Origin: Argentina anserina
Lineage: Eukaryota; Streptophyta; Magnoliopsida; Rosales; Rosaceae
Direction: 5' to 3'
Assembly: GCF_933775445.1 (NCBI RefSeq)
Contig: NC_065877.1
Location: forward strand, 10,912,001 to 10,976,000
Length of the DNA: 64,000 nucleotides
Shown here piece after piece: positions 23,601-34,469 of the stretch. Position numbers and translations under genes: made by a program. The notes beneath the pieces were generated by a model. It saw only the letters and a program-made list of their open reading frames with translations. It ran no database searches and was not told the DNA's origin. Position 1 is the first letter of the stretch; every line of letters begins with the position of its first letter.

Positions 23601-24971
23601 TGGGTCAGTGAGCCGGTATAAAGCACGCCTAGTAGCAAAGGGGTTCACCCAGACATATGGCATAGACTATGATGAGACATTTGCACTTGTTGCAAAGATA
23701 AACATTATTCGGGTATTGCTCTCTTGTGCTGCTAACTTAAACTGGCCACTTAGACAATTTGATGTTAAAAATGCATTCCTCCATGGAAAACTTACAGAAG
23801 AAGTGTACATGGATCTTCCGACTGGATATGCGTCCGCCTCTCCAAGTAACTTTGTATGCAGATTAAGAAAGTCTTTGTATGATCTTAAACATTCACCTCA
23901 TGCTTGGGTTGGAAGATTCTCACAATTTATGAGGAAAATTGGCTACTGACAAAGTAATTCAGACCACTCATTATTTCTCAAACATCAACAAGGAAAAGTA
24001 ACAGCCCTAATTATATATGTTGATGATATGGTAGTTACTAGGAATGATACTGTTGAGGTGGATAAATTACAGAAACAACTAGCCACAGAATTTGAGATGA
24101 AAGACCTAGGTACACTCAAGTACTTCTTGGGCATTGAGGTAGCCAGGGGAAGTGATGGTATCTATCTGTGTCAGAGGAAGTACATCTTTGATCTACTAAC
24201 GGAGAACTGTATGCTGGATTGCACTCCCATTGATACTCATATTGAGCAGAACCATCGGTTAGCAGAATATCCAGATCAAGTACCTACTAACAAACCTCGT
24301 TATCAGAGGCTAGTTGGACGTCTGATTTATTTATCACATACCATACCAGATGTTGCGTATGCAATAAGTGTAGTGAGTCAGTTAATGCATAATCCGAGTG
24401 TGGACCACATGGATGCTGTTGTAAGGATTTTGAGGTACTTGTAGTCAGCTCCAGGGAGATGAGTAATGTTCGCTAAACACAATAATTTTCTTGAGGTTTG
24501 TGGCTTCACAGATGCAGATTGGGCTGAAAATATTACAGATCGGAGATCCACATCATGGTACTTTACCTTTATTAGGGGTAATCTTGTTACATGGAAGAGT
24601 AAGAAACAAAAAGTGGTAGCTCGATCTAGTGCTGAAGCAGAATACATAGGTATGGCTCAAGGAGTGTGCGAATTATTATGGCTTAGAAATTTGCTACAAT
24701 AAGTATTAAGCCTGAGTGTGCTATGCAGCTGTACTGTGACAACAAGACAACTATTGATATTTCTCAGAATCATGTGCAACATGATCGTACAAAACACGTG
24801 GAGGTTGATCGTCACTTTATAAATGAGAAACTAGACGCAAAGATCATTAGTTTTCCTTTTGTTCCTACAGAAGAGCAACTTGTCGATATGCTCACAAAAG
24901 AAGTGTCTAAGAATGTCTTTTATGACTCACTTAACAAGTTGGGCATGGTTGATGTATATGCGCCAATTTAA
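20610..24971 (+). pseudogene. copia gag-pol remnant
   Basis: The gag region (20610-21531) is broken by stops and ends in a CCHC-like knuckle (CSYCHNTNHARATC). The protease motif DSGASDHM lies near 21675. The GAG-pre-integrase and integrase region (22080-23000) is interrupted at a G-run (22459-22470) that shifts the frame inside the DNGG motif. The RT region (about 23440-24060) keeps YVDD near 24018. RNase H (24470-24971) has DADWA and AEAEY but is split by a frameshift near 24700. At least six interruptions are visible. Confidence 0.9.
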
Positions 24972-24978
24972 GGGGGAG

Positions 24979-25133
24979 TGTTAGCGTCATTAACTCCGTG
25001 AATCACGGGCATGATTCACAGAGGAAATCAAGGAAAATATTTGATCGATAATGTACTTTAATTAGATTATATAGGCCATTTGATCTTGTATAGATTCATT
25101 AAGTGATTAAGGAAAACACTTATCTTGTTCTAC
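24979..25133 (+). repeat. 3' LTR of copia copy 1, full length (155 bp)
   Basis: It begins TGTTAGCGTCATTAAC directly after the purine tract and ends CTTGTTCTAC. It contains the segment missing from the 5' LTR. Confidence 0.88.
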
Positions 25134-26371
25134 TCGTAAGAATGAAGATCGAGACGAGACGACTGGATCGGACTCATCTGGAGGAGGTAGTATACAGTAC
25201 ACTGCGCACAGTCGACATGCGCTACGAGTTGTTTGATTGTATGTGGGATCCGATGTGCCTTGAGATGATGAGTCGAACACAGAAAGCTAGCCGGTGGCCC
25301 TCTTCTTGTTACGACCAGAAACTAAGACATAAGCCGCCGTGGTAGCCATGGCCATGGCGATGATGCAAACACGTAAACACCACAGTTACCACTTGCTCTT
25401 GGGATGAAACAACTTCCCACTATTCCTTTCGTATATCGTAGATCGGCTTCTGCAGTACGCACGTGGTGGAATTAAACCACAGTGTTCGAAACTGTACGTA
25501 GAAGGGTAGTCGGGACTGTGATCCATTATGAAGACCTGAAAAAAAAAAAACACTTGTGGCGCAATTTATACAATCATATATAATTAAGTACTAAAGATGT
25601 TAATGCATATGCAGCTTAGAGTTGCGTATTAACTCGATGTCTATCACTCTATTAGAATCAAGTTTTTGAGTCCAAGAAACCTTCGCTTTCTCCACGGTGC
25701 ATTTTTTTTATAATTGCATGTTAGATCAAACAAAAAACAGCACAAAATTCTTATATGCTCAGTCTTGATACACAACTAATGATCATTATATTACAAAAAC
25801 AAGTTTGAATACCGGCACTCTAAAAATATAAGATGCTTGCCTGAACAAAAAACTGAGAAAATTTATCATGTAGGTCTCCCGGTCAATATATTAACAAAAT
25901 GTATGTGAACATTGCAAACGATGGACTTGGAAGGGTAACGTCAAAATGATCGACCATTTAGGCACCAAAATTATCCCTTAGATATTCGTAGACTAGCAGT
26001 CATCCACACCAGAGTAATTCATTTGTGGATCTCAGCCTTCATCGTACTTAAATAAACACGGAGAGCAACATATAAAATAGTTTCCATTCTGATATATCCA
26101 CCTGCACAGTGGGTCAAAAATCACAAGCTACACACACCCAGATATATAATTTTGCTTAGTACCCGACACAAACTGCAGACATGTATTCTGGTTATATATA
26201 TGGTGCACGTTCAATTCAGACGAGGTAGGCGTATCACTTTCATCTTTGTCACTCTGCACAAATCCCTACTTTTTCTTTTGATTGGTTGGAAACACTAATT
26301 AACATAGTAACATGCATAATTGATCTAGTCATCTAGCTTGTGTGGCCTGTGTATGGCTAAGCAGATGTGAC
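25134..26371. other. Intergenic stretch downstream of the P450
   Basis: No gene, RNA or clear repeat was recognised. The part next to 26371 presumably holds the P450 3' UTR. Confidence 0.4.
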
Positions 26372-27859
26372 TTATGAGGATGGTAGCTTCCCCTTTTCTC
26401 TCACCCTCACAGGAAGGCCACCACTGAAAGTGGCTGTCAATCCCGGTGAGAATCGCGGCACATTAAATTGTGTCGTTGTTTGGATGTCGAAGTTTCTAAT
26501 CAACGAAAGGGCCACAACTTTGAGCTCCATCAGGGCCATTTCCTTTCCCAAGCAAACCCTAAGTCCTGGTTGGAAAACCGGATATTTAAAATGGTTTTCC
26601 GTGAAGAAAGCACCTTCCTTCAACCACCTTTCCGGCTTGAACTCCATGCAGTCTGGTCCCCAATTCTCTTGGACCCGACCCATCGCGTAGCAGTGGTAAG
26701 TAACCCTAGCCCCTTTCTTCACAAACGTCCCATCCGGTAAAACATCGTCTTTGTCACAAAACTTTGAATCAAACTGGACAGGAGGGTAAAGTCTCATGCT
26801 CTCGTAAATAGCCGCTTGTAAATAATGAAGCTCTTGCAGTTGTTCAAAGCTCTTCAGGCCTTCACTGGGGCCGAGCACTTTGTCTGCCTCGGCCCGGATT
26901 GTTGACTCGACGAGCTTGTGAGTAGTCATAAGCCAGAAGAAGCTCGTCAGAGCTGACGCGACTGTGTCGCGACCAGCCAAGAGAAAGCTTATGACAATGT
27001 CTCTCAAGTACGTCTCATCATCTACACTCCTCATGAAGCGAGACAAGAGATCCTTCTGAGTAGAAAATCCCATTTGCCTCTTTGTCACGATAACCTCTCT
27101 CGCCAACACATCGATTATGTTAATGGAGTCTCTTAATTGCTTCTCGCTCCCTATGTTCAGCATCCTCTTGATCTTCCAGATGAGAGGAGACGCCGTCATG
27201 GCTCTCTCCGCCGACAACTTCGACGCCAGATCGAAGGAGACAGCAAACTCCGATAAGGGCACGGACAAATCCAAACACATAGGGTCCAACCCAAAAGAGA
27301 ACTTACATATGCTATCAAAAGAGAATCTCTTGAATACGTCCTGCATATCCAAGACATCTTTTGTCTCCGACGAGGACGATAAAAGAGGGATGAGCCGGTG
27401 TTTAATCTCATAATTGACAATCTCAAAGGCATACGATTTCACCGACTGCTTATTCAGCTCCAGACTCGCCATCTTCTTCTGGAACCTCCATGGATGACCA
27501 TCCACGTTGAAAATACCTTGACCCAGAAAGTCACCCAAGATTGTAGAGAAAGGTTTCCCCTTCGGGAAGTTTTCGAAATTTGTTTTGAGCATGTACTGAA
27601 CGTTTTCTGGGTTTGCTGTGATGGTGTTTCCGAGAACATGTATGTGGATGGTTTTGGTAGGTGACTCTCTCAACAGATGTGCATACCAATCACAAAGGTT
27701 ATGGAATTCTAGAGACCAAGAAGAGGTGAGATAGGTATTGCAGATTTCACAGTTGCACCAGAGCTTTGATCTCAATAGGTACAAGCTGATAAAAGAGAGC
27801 ATAATGAAGGAAAAGGAGGTAAAAAGGAACTGAAAGAACACAGAAACTTCAAGCTCCAT
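26372..27859 (-). CDS. Cytochrome P450 of family CYP94, closest in style to CYP94C, 495 aa
   Basis: One uninterrupted exon with full family length. An N-terminal membrane anchor (residues 8-30, FFQFLFTSFSFIMLSFISLY) implies an ER protein facing the cytosol. Signature elements are the I-helix oxygen-binding AGRDT, the ExxR motif ESMR, the PERW motif in FKPERW, and the haem loop FQPGLRVCLG with its Cys ligand. The stretch YPPVQFDSKFC and the segment NVDGHPWRFQKKMASLEL are typical of CYP94. CYP94 enzymes omega-oxidise fatty acids; CYP94B and CYP94C members oxidise jasmonoyl-isoleucine and so switch off jasmonate signalling. The CYP94C placement is from memory of motifs and needs a phylogeny; the substrate is therefore inferred. 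No frame damage or missing catalytic residue was seen. Confidence 0.92.
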   Translation of the reverse strand: MELEVSVFFQFLFTSFSFIMLSFISLYLLRSKLWCNCEICNTYLTSSWSLEFHNLCDWYAHLLRESPTKTIHIHVLGNTITANPENVQYMLKTNFENFPKGKPFSTILGDFLGQGIFNVDGHPWRFQKKMASLELNKQSVKSYAFEIVNYEIKHRLIPLLSSSSETKDVLDMQDVFKRFSFDSICKFSFGLDPMCLDLSVPLSEFAVSFDLASKLSAERAMTASPLIWKIKRMLNIGSEKQLRDSINIIDVLAREVIVTKRQMGFSTQKDLLSRFMRSVDDETYLRDIVISFLLAGRDTVASALTSFFWLMTTHKLVESTIRAEADKVLGPSEGLKSFEQLQELHYLQAAIYESMRLYPPVQFDSKFCDKDDVLPDGTFVKKGARVTYHCYAMGRVQENWGPDCMEFKPERWLKEGAFFTENHFKYPVFQPGLRVCLGKEMALMELKVVALSLIRNFDIQTTTQFNVPRFSPGLTATFSGGLPVRVREKGKLPSS

Positions 27860-27974
27860 TGATAATGGTCGATCAAAGCAAAAACAGGAAGCCTAGTAGA
27901 GAGACGCTATTGTCTCAGAATTAAGAGAATGTTGAGAGAGATCGAGACCACGAAGGCATGTTGAAGGTGCATGC

Positions 27975-27985
27975 TAGTATATATG
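27975..27985 (-). promoter_or_regulatory. Probable TATA box of the P450
   Basis: CATATATACT on the minus strand, about 120 bases upstream of the start codon, is placed as expected for a plant TATA box. It was judged by position only. Confidence 0.5.
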
Positions 27986-28879
27986 GGGTTTGATGTAAAT
28001 TTTTTATGTATTGGGTTGTACAGTCATTTAGAATTCATTTGGTTCTCCATTTTCACTTTCTAGTATATATCAATGTATGTTATACATCTCACATCCGACG
28101 GTCGATATTATTTTGTGAGTGAAATTATAAAAATAATATTTCTTATAAACCGTTGAATGTAGGATGTATACTTAGATTAACCGCAAAGAGAATTGTACAA
28201 ATTAATATCAGGAGAGTAATATACAATAGGAGCATGAAGAAACCGTGCGACTGGTGAGGCATATATCTGGGCGTTTCTACAGTTCAGCAACTTTAATAAT
28301 CGAAAAAGGACGCAATAAAAAATGCTGATTTTCATCCACGTGCTTATATGCTTATTTAGTACAAACTGGTGTTTTCTTTTGTTTCTGAGAAGCTAAATGA
28401 CAATTATATTGGATGGATAAAAGTCATAAAACGCAGGCAGTGGTTAAAGGAGGAATAATTTAGAGATCTTGTAACTTGTGTGTAGACAATGACTAATATG
28501 TTCAGGTGGCCGGGCGGGTAACCACAATAATGGAGAGTGCAAAAATAGATACATCAGAGTAACATGAGCAAATTTTGAAACTGCCAAACTGAATATTAAT
28601 ACAAAGGTACTATGTAAAATGTATATATAATCATATTTTTGACTACAATGTTAAATAATGATCCTTATATATGTATGTTTCATAGTATAGTAAGTCCTCT
28701 GATGAAACATTAAGATAGCAATTACATATTGTTTGCATGGATTCAGTCTGGAATCTGATTTGGTCTGATCTTTGTATCTTTCCGACCGTAACTATCTCAT
28801 GCATGTTGAATGAAAATTCAAATTTGATTGAAAAAAAAAGTAATTACATTCTCTATTTGTTATTTAGTAAATCATGTCT

Positions 28880-30915
28880 TTGGTTGCACAGTGGTACATA
28901 ATTTATAATAGGGCCTGCTCATATCGTAGTTGATATGTTACATTTAGAGACAGCAAACCAGTAGAACTGTATAACTAGAAAAACTAGTATGGCATAAAAA
29001 AACTAGTATAACTGTAGAAGTACCCTATATAAGAGTTACATAACACCCATGCATATGCATATATAAGGGAGGTATATAAGGCTTGAAAAGAAGAAATACT
29101 TCTGTTATAATAGAGCATATATCTCTGCGACTCTGGTTAACCTGAAAGGCCAGTGTGTTCCTATTCATTTGATGAACATGGTCGCTGATAAGGACTTGGT
29201 CGGATCTTTTCGACTTTTCTCAATTTTAGGATGTTGTGGTTGTATTTCTTTATGAACCTTATATATGTGTAACATGTGTTCAGCAACAGGACAACACAGA
29301 AGTCGAAAATATCATAAAATCATTGCAAAAATGAAGTGACGTTTGATCGGCATACCTTATTACCGTAAGACGTTAGAGGTATAGTGTGAATATTTATTAG
29401 TTGTATACATTTTTTTGTCCGATTAGCCGAAAATAGCTTCTATTCATATTTTTAAAATTGATATTTACACCTTTTTTTATTTTCAATTTAGATTTGGTTT
29501 TGTTGACCCACGTCTAATTACCAATAAGTACAAAAACTAAAGGAAACCAAATCGTTTTTAATGAATCAGTACAAAGTAAACCCTAAAACTCTACCCAAAA
29601 AAATTGACAAAGGTATGTGTTTAGGCTTGTTTCCCATCATTGTTTAGTCAATGTGGTCATGCCGATCGGAATGTACTGTAGCTTTGTTCATCACACATGA
29701 GACGAATGTATATTTGTGGGTATGCACCTGTGCAGATGGCATGGTATTAAAATTTTACTGGATTTATTTTTTAACTTGCTTTAAAGGATGTACATGTTTT
29801 ATCAATGGCTGCATGGGTATGCCACTGTTGACAGAAATAAGAAGAGTTCGATTGATTTAGGATCTAAGATTTATTTAATACTCATTGAGACTTCAATTTT
29901 CCTCCACAGCCATTATGAAAAGAAGATTTCGATAAAATTCTCATCAAATTGGTCAGGCCACTTCACCCAATCACTATTTCGATCATTTTTATATCAAATA
30001 TAAGTATGTTTTAATCTAGCCAGACATTGCTCATTGGGGGATTACTGCAAATTGATGTATTAGAGTCACAAGATCAATCGTAATTGATGATTCATGAGAG
30101 TGCTTGTGATTCATACACATCGACATAATGTGAAACTAGTAGAGAAACCTAACTCATACCTAATCATTAATTTTTTTTTACCAAAGGTATTGTGGAAAAA
30201 TAAGAGAGGTCTAAATAGAAATTTTGTCATGTATAAAAATAACTTGGAGGTCCATTAAATGGAGAGGTGTAAGTGTCAATTTTAGAGGTATGAATAGAAG
30301 CTCCTTTAGCCGAAATGACTGTTTTTTTAATTGAAAAATGACAGTTTAAATACTGAATCATTATATCTTTTATTTCATTTATTTATGAACAATACATAAA
30401 TACACCTATAGCTATGTACTTACATTTTTAAATTAAATACACATATAGTTCGTTTTGAGTCGAACTCACAATCTCTCACTTACGTAAAAAAACTTATGTC
30501 ACTAAACCATATAATGTTAGGTCTTATTTACATATTTTTAGTGGTAGAGAAGAAATTTATCCTGCATAATTGTTAAATATTAATAAAGAGAGTCAGAAAT
30601 GTGCGCTACTCAAATAATCCAATCTCTTAAACCGGAATTTTTTTAGTAAACGGACAAAACTCTATAGAATAAGTGCTTACAAACAAAAATGACAACACAA
30701 AACCCCTGTTCAAATCATGGCCTTGTTGTGTGTTCCAGTAGTTTTCATGTACAAAGAAACCCGTGACCCCGTGACATCGTTTTTGAACTATAGTTGCTGA
30801 GGTAATTTGTTTTTATTTTGAAGTTGGCGGCCCTCCTTTATGAGAAGTTAAGACCCAGCAAAAAACTTGCAGACTTCCGAATTTCATGACATGTGATGAT
30901 CTAAACTCCAATTAG
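28880..30915. repeat. Tandem duplication, unit A (~1.15 kb plus one insertion)
   Basis: Unit A starts at GGTTGCACAGTGGTACATAA and is followed head-to-tail by unit B. Shared blocks include GGGCCTGCTCA, the GCATATGCATATATAAGGGAGG segment, CTGGTTAACCTGAAAGGCCAGTGTG, and CATGTACAAAGAAACCCGTGA. The unit is non-coding. Unit A contains an 873-bp Mutator-like MITE that is absent from unit B. Confidence 0.85.
29433..30305. mobile_element. Mutator-like MITE in unit A
   Basis: Length 873 bp, flanked by a perfect 10-bp duplication TTAGCCGAAA (29423-29432 and 30306-30315). The terminal inverted repeat is about 40 bp; its core AGCTTCTATTCATA is shared exactly by both ends and is followed by TAAAATTGA and TTACACC. 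A 9-10-bp duplication with long inverted ends fits Mutator-like elements. The empty site (GATTAGCTGAAATGACAG) is preserved in unit B near 32283. Confidence 0.85.
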
Positions 30916-31446
30916 GTTGCGCAGTAGTACATAATTTATGATAGGGCCTGCTCAAATCGTAGTTGATATGTTACATTTAGAGACAGCAAACCAGTAGAAC
31001 TGTATAACTAGAAAAACTAGTATGGCATAAAAAAAAACTAGTATAACTGTAGAAGTACCCTATATAAGAGTTACATAACACCCAGGCATATGCATATATA
31101 AGGGAGGTATATAAGGCTTGAAAAGAAGAAATACTTATATGTTATAATAGAGTATATATCTCTGCGACTCTGGTTAACCTGAAAGGCCAGTGTGTTCCTT
31201 TTCATTTGATGAACATGGTCGCTGTCTCGCTGATAAGGACAGAGTCGGATCTTTTCGACTTTTCCCAATTTCATGTTGTGGTTGTATTTCTTTGTCAGAT
31301 GAACCTTAGATATGTGTAACATGTGTTCAGCAACAGGACAACACACAAGTCGAAAATATCATAAAATCATTGCTAAAATGAAGTGACGTTTGGTCATCAT
31401 ACCTTTTTACCGTAAGACGTTAGAGGTACGGTGTGAATATTTATTA

Positions 31447-32252
31447 ACAAATTATTTATTATTAAATAACAATTTAATTTATAAATAACTAATTACTTAA
31501 TTTGATAGACCAAATAAAAATTAAAACTTACAAATAAAGATTAAATTATAGCAAGTTGTCACATATCATAAAATATTTTACTTTTTTACCCCTCTTTGAC
31601 ATATAGTGTTTGCTACCATCAATGAAGAGGTTATATGCTACTGTCGATTATAAAAACTAACTGCTACTGTCGACTATAAAAACTAACTGCTATTATCGAG
31701 TTAAAAACCAGTTGCTACTATCGACTTGGAAGACACCTACTACTTTCGACTTGGAATACACCTGCTACTGTCGACTTAGAAGGTATATGCTACTGTCGAC
31801 TATAAATCTAGCTGCTACTATCGACTATAAATCTAGCTGCTACTGTCGACTGAGAAACTAACTGCTACTCTGGTTTTTGGTGAGTAAAATTTGAAATTTC
31901 AAAATTTCTCAAAACATATGCAATATGGTACTTAAATGAAAGCTCATGATATAAGGAACAATTTTATATATTGCCTCACCTCCAAATTGCCGGTGGTTTG
32001 GCCGAAAAACTTAAATTTGCCGGAAAAAAAAAACTAAAAAATGGGGAGAGAGAAATTTGTTAGATCTATGAGTGACATTTGATAATTTTCACGAAAATAA
32101 GAGTATTTTAGATATTTTTGTATTAATTAATTAATCATTTTTATTTTACTTATTCTTTGGGCTTGAGTTTATGTCTTAATTTGTATAAAAAGTATGAAAA
32201 GTGAGTTTTTAGTTAATTCAAATGTGATCTAGTACCAATAAGTAATTTCCCT
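31447..32252 (+). mobile_element. Minisatellite-bearing Mutator-like element, copy 1
   Basis: Length about 806 bp, with an 11-bp AT-rich duplication AATATTTATTA (31436-31446 and 32253-32263). The empty site is in unit A near 29395. The ends are imperfect inverted repeats (ACAAATTATTTATT; AGGGAAATTACTTATT in reverse complement). The core is an array of about ten 25-26-bp units. No protein is encoded. A second copy of nearly identical length lies inverted at 37708-38514. Confidence 0.8.
31636..31870 (+). repeat. 25-bp GTCGAC minisatellite, about 10 units
   Basis: Units begin TGCTACTGTCGACT and continue with one of a few tails (ATAAAAACTAAC, TGGAAGACACC, TAGAAGGTATA, ATAAATCTAGC, GAGAAACTAAC). 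The unit start is highly conserved and the tail varies in sets. Confidence 0.88.
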
Positions 32253-32725
32253 AATATTTATTAGAGTTGTATACATTTTTTTGTCCGATTAGCTGAAATG
32301 ACAGTTTAAGTACTGAATCATTATATCTTTTAGCATTTAAATTTCATTTATTTATGAGCAGTACAGAAATAGACATATAGCTATGTACTTTTTTTTAACA
32401 AATACTATAATTAATATGCTGCAGAACAAGTTTGTTGTAAGTTGAACTGATGATCTCTCACTTAAATAAAAAAACTTATGCCACTAGACCAAATAGTATT
32501 GAGCCGTACTTACATATTTTCAGTGGCAACGAAGAAATTTACCCTACATAATTGTTAAAGATTAATAAAAGAGAGTCAGAAATGTGTACTACCTAGATAA
32601 TCCAGATCTCTTAAACCGGACAAATTTTAGTAAACGGACAAAACTCTAAGGAATAAGTGCTTACAAACAAAAATGACAACACAAAACCCCACTGTTCAAA
32701 TCATGGCTTTGTTGTGTGTTCTAGT

Positions 32726-33210
32726 TAGTGGCGGATCCAGGATTAGAAACTTGTCTAGGCTAATTAGAAGTTTTTTTTTTCTCTTTGTAGAGATTTAGAA
32801 CCGAAACACAATCTCAACAGAAGAATATTTAATTAAAAGATACTACTAAATTTTAGAAATATAAATATGAATCTACGCATGCTAAAATTGTAACAAATAA
32901 GTGGAAAATTCATTGTTTAGGAAAAAAATTAATTAAAAGAAAGAGAGTGCAAAAAATGGGTGTAAAAAAGAAAATTAGATGTAATTTAGCCAAAGCAAGA
33001 GGAAAAATTAAATGGAGAAAAAGATGAAAACCCCCCAAAAACAAGGGCTAAGAGCGTTGGAACCTCTGCCCTTGGAGGGTTGTAGGAGAGTTGGAGAGTG
33101 AACCAAGTGTACTAGGGTTGTTTTCAATAAAAAGCTACACATGGTTAAATATATCCTCAATTTTATTATGGGTTGCAACCCATAGAGCCCACCACTTGTA
33201 TCCGTCCCTA
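32726..33210. mobile_element. hAT-like element in unit B
   Basis: Length 485 bp. Ends are TAGTGGCGGATCCA and, in reverse complement, TAGGGACGGATACA. Flanks are 8-bp duplications GTTCTAGT/GTTCCAAT with two mismatches; the uninterrupted site GTTCCAGT is present in unit A near 30735. Non-coding. Confidence 0.72.
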
Positions 33211-33320
33211 GTTCCAATAGTGTTCATGTACAAAGAAACCCGTGATCCCATGACATCTCTTTTGAACTATACTTGTTGAGGTAATTTGTTTTTATTTTGA
33301 AGTTGGCGATCCTTCCTTTA

Positions 33321-33820
33321 TTTTATTTTTGATACAAGAAAAGAAATTACAAACTAAATCCTCTGGGGAGACATCCAGAATTAACAAGATCAAATACAAG
33401 GGCACTAGAAACCTCAAAGGGCACTTGATCAACCCATCATCTCGCATGCAATGTGTGATCGAGATTCACAATAGCATCGGTGACAAAATTAGCGTCTCTA
33501 AGAACATTTTTGAAGCCAATTTCCCTGAAATCTTTTGCAAGAATTTTTATATCCTCTATGAGCTTCTGAATCCTCTAAGGGGGGAAGAATGATCCCATTG
33601 ATAGCATCCACCACCATCTTTGAGTCACCTTCTATTTCAATCTTTAAGAAATTCTTTGACTTCACAATAGCCAAGCCATTTTTGAGATTCGTGGCCTCTG
33701 CAACTGGCACCGAAGTACATCCAACGTGGCAAGCAACAACAAACACGGGTCTGCCATCATGATTCCGAATGACAAAACCAGAAGCTCCAGATTTGTTTTT
33801 CACATATCCATCAAAGGCAG
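33321..33820 (-). mobile_element. 5'-truncated LINE with RNase H-like fragment
   Basis: A 500-bp insert with a perfect 11-bp target duplication TCCTTCCTTTA (33310-33320 and 33821-33831). On the minus strand it ends in TTGTATCAAAAATAAAA, a LINE-like 3' tail. An open frame (33498-33803) has the plant RNase H-like (RVT_3) pattern: GASGFVIRNHDGRP, AEATNLKNGLAI, IEIEGDSKMVVDAING. Further downstream frame is broken. The undisturbed target is seen in unit A near 30835. Confidence 0.82.
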
Positions 33821-34081
33821 TCCTTCCTTTAAGACCCGCAAAAACTTGCAGAAATTTTTGAATTCCATGACATGTGATGATCTAAAATCCAATTAAGGTT
33901 GCGCTCCAAGTCATCAATTCTCATGTTGAATCATAAGACGATTGTCGTTGATATATGAGGCCGCTTGCATCTATCTCCATTGTTGCATAGCTTGTCAAAT
34001 AAAGTCCAACCCTAGCCTAGCATTCGTATTAGAAAAGGTAGTACTTAAGTGCAACCAACTTTTTTTTTTAATTTTTTAAAA

Positions 34082-34469
34082 TTAATTTCACTTTACTCCC
34101 TAAATTTTACACCTAAAATCAGTTCATTCCTTAAACTTTTATTTTGATAAGTTCATCCCATATACTTTCAAATAACATCAAGAAGGATAAAATTCTGATT
34201 TTCTTGGTTAAAATTCGATCAAAAACTATAAAAAGAATGCTTCAAATCATATATGTAAGACCCAAACAAAATTCCTAATAATTTTACAACAACACAAAAG
34301 TTTTAAAATTAGGTCTCGTAGTATAATTATCGATATAATCCATATAAAAATCTGAATTTTGTCATTCTTTGATGTCATTTGAAGGATAGGAGGTGAACTA
34401 ATTAAAATACAAGTTTAAGGGGTAAATTGATTTTGGGTTTAAAGTTTATAGGAGTAAACTGCAATTAAT
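34082..34469. mobile_element. Inverted-repeat (foldback) MITE
   Basis: About 390 bp made of two arms of roughly 100 bases that are imperfect reverse complements (left CACTTTACTCCCTAAA..CAAATAACATCAA; right, in reverse complement, CAGTTTACTCCTATAAA..CAAATGACATCAAA). The RNA would form a long hairpin. Ends resemble common plant Mutator-like MITEs. The target duplication is unclear. Confidence 0.7.

Larger units (their letters stand above)
19829..25133 (+). mobile_element. Ty1/copia LTR retrotransposon, degraded (copy 1)
   Basis: Short LTRs flank a gag-pol remnant in copia order (gag, protease, integrase, RT, RNase H). A primer-binding site TGGTATCAGAGCC (19915-19927), matching the initiator-Met tRNA 3' end, follows the left LTR. 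A polypurine tract AAGGGGGAG (24970-24978) precedes the right LTR. A clear target duplication could not be found. The element is non-functional by itself. Confidence 0.93.
30916..33895. repeat. Tandem duplication, unit B (~1.15 kb plus three insertions)
   Basis: This is the second copy of the 28880-30915 unit, starting at GGTTGCGCAGTAGTACATAA. Removing the three inserts (31447-32252, 32726-33210, 33321-33820, each with one duplication) leaves about 1159 bases. Unit A without its insert is about 1150. Confidence 0.85.

Noticed and set aside
31636..31870. Regular spaced repeats that look CRISPR-like
   Set aside because: Units are contiguous, spacers are not unique, and this is a plant nuclear genome; it is a minisatellite inside a transposon.
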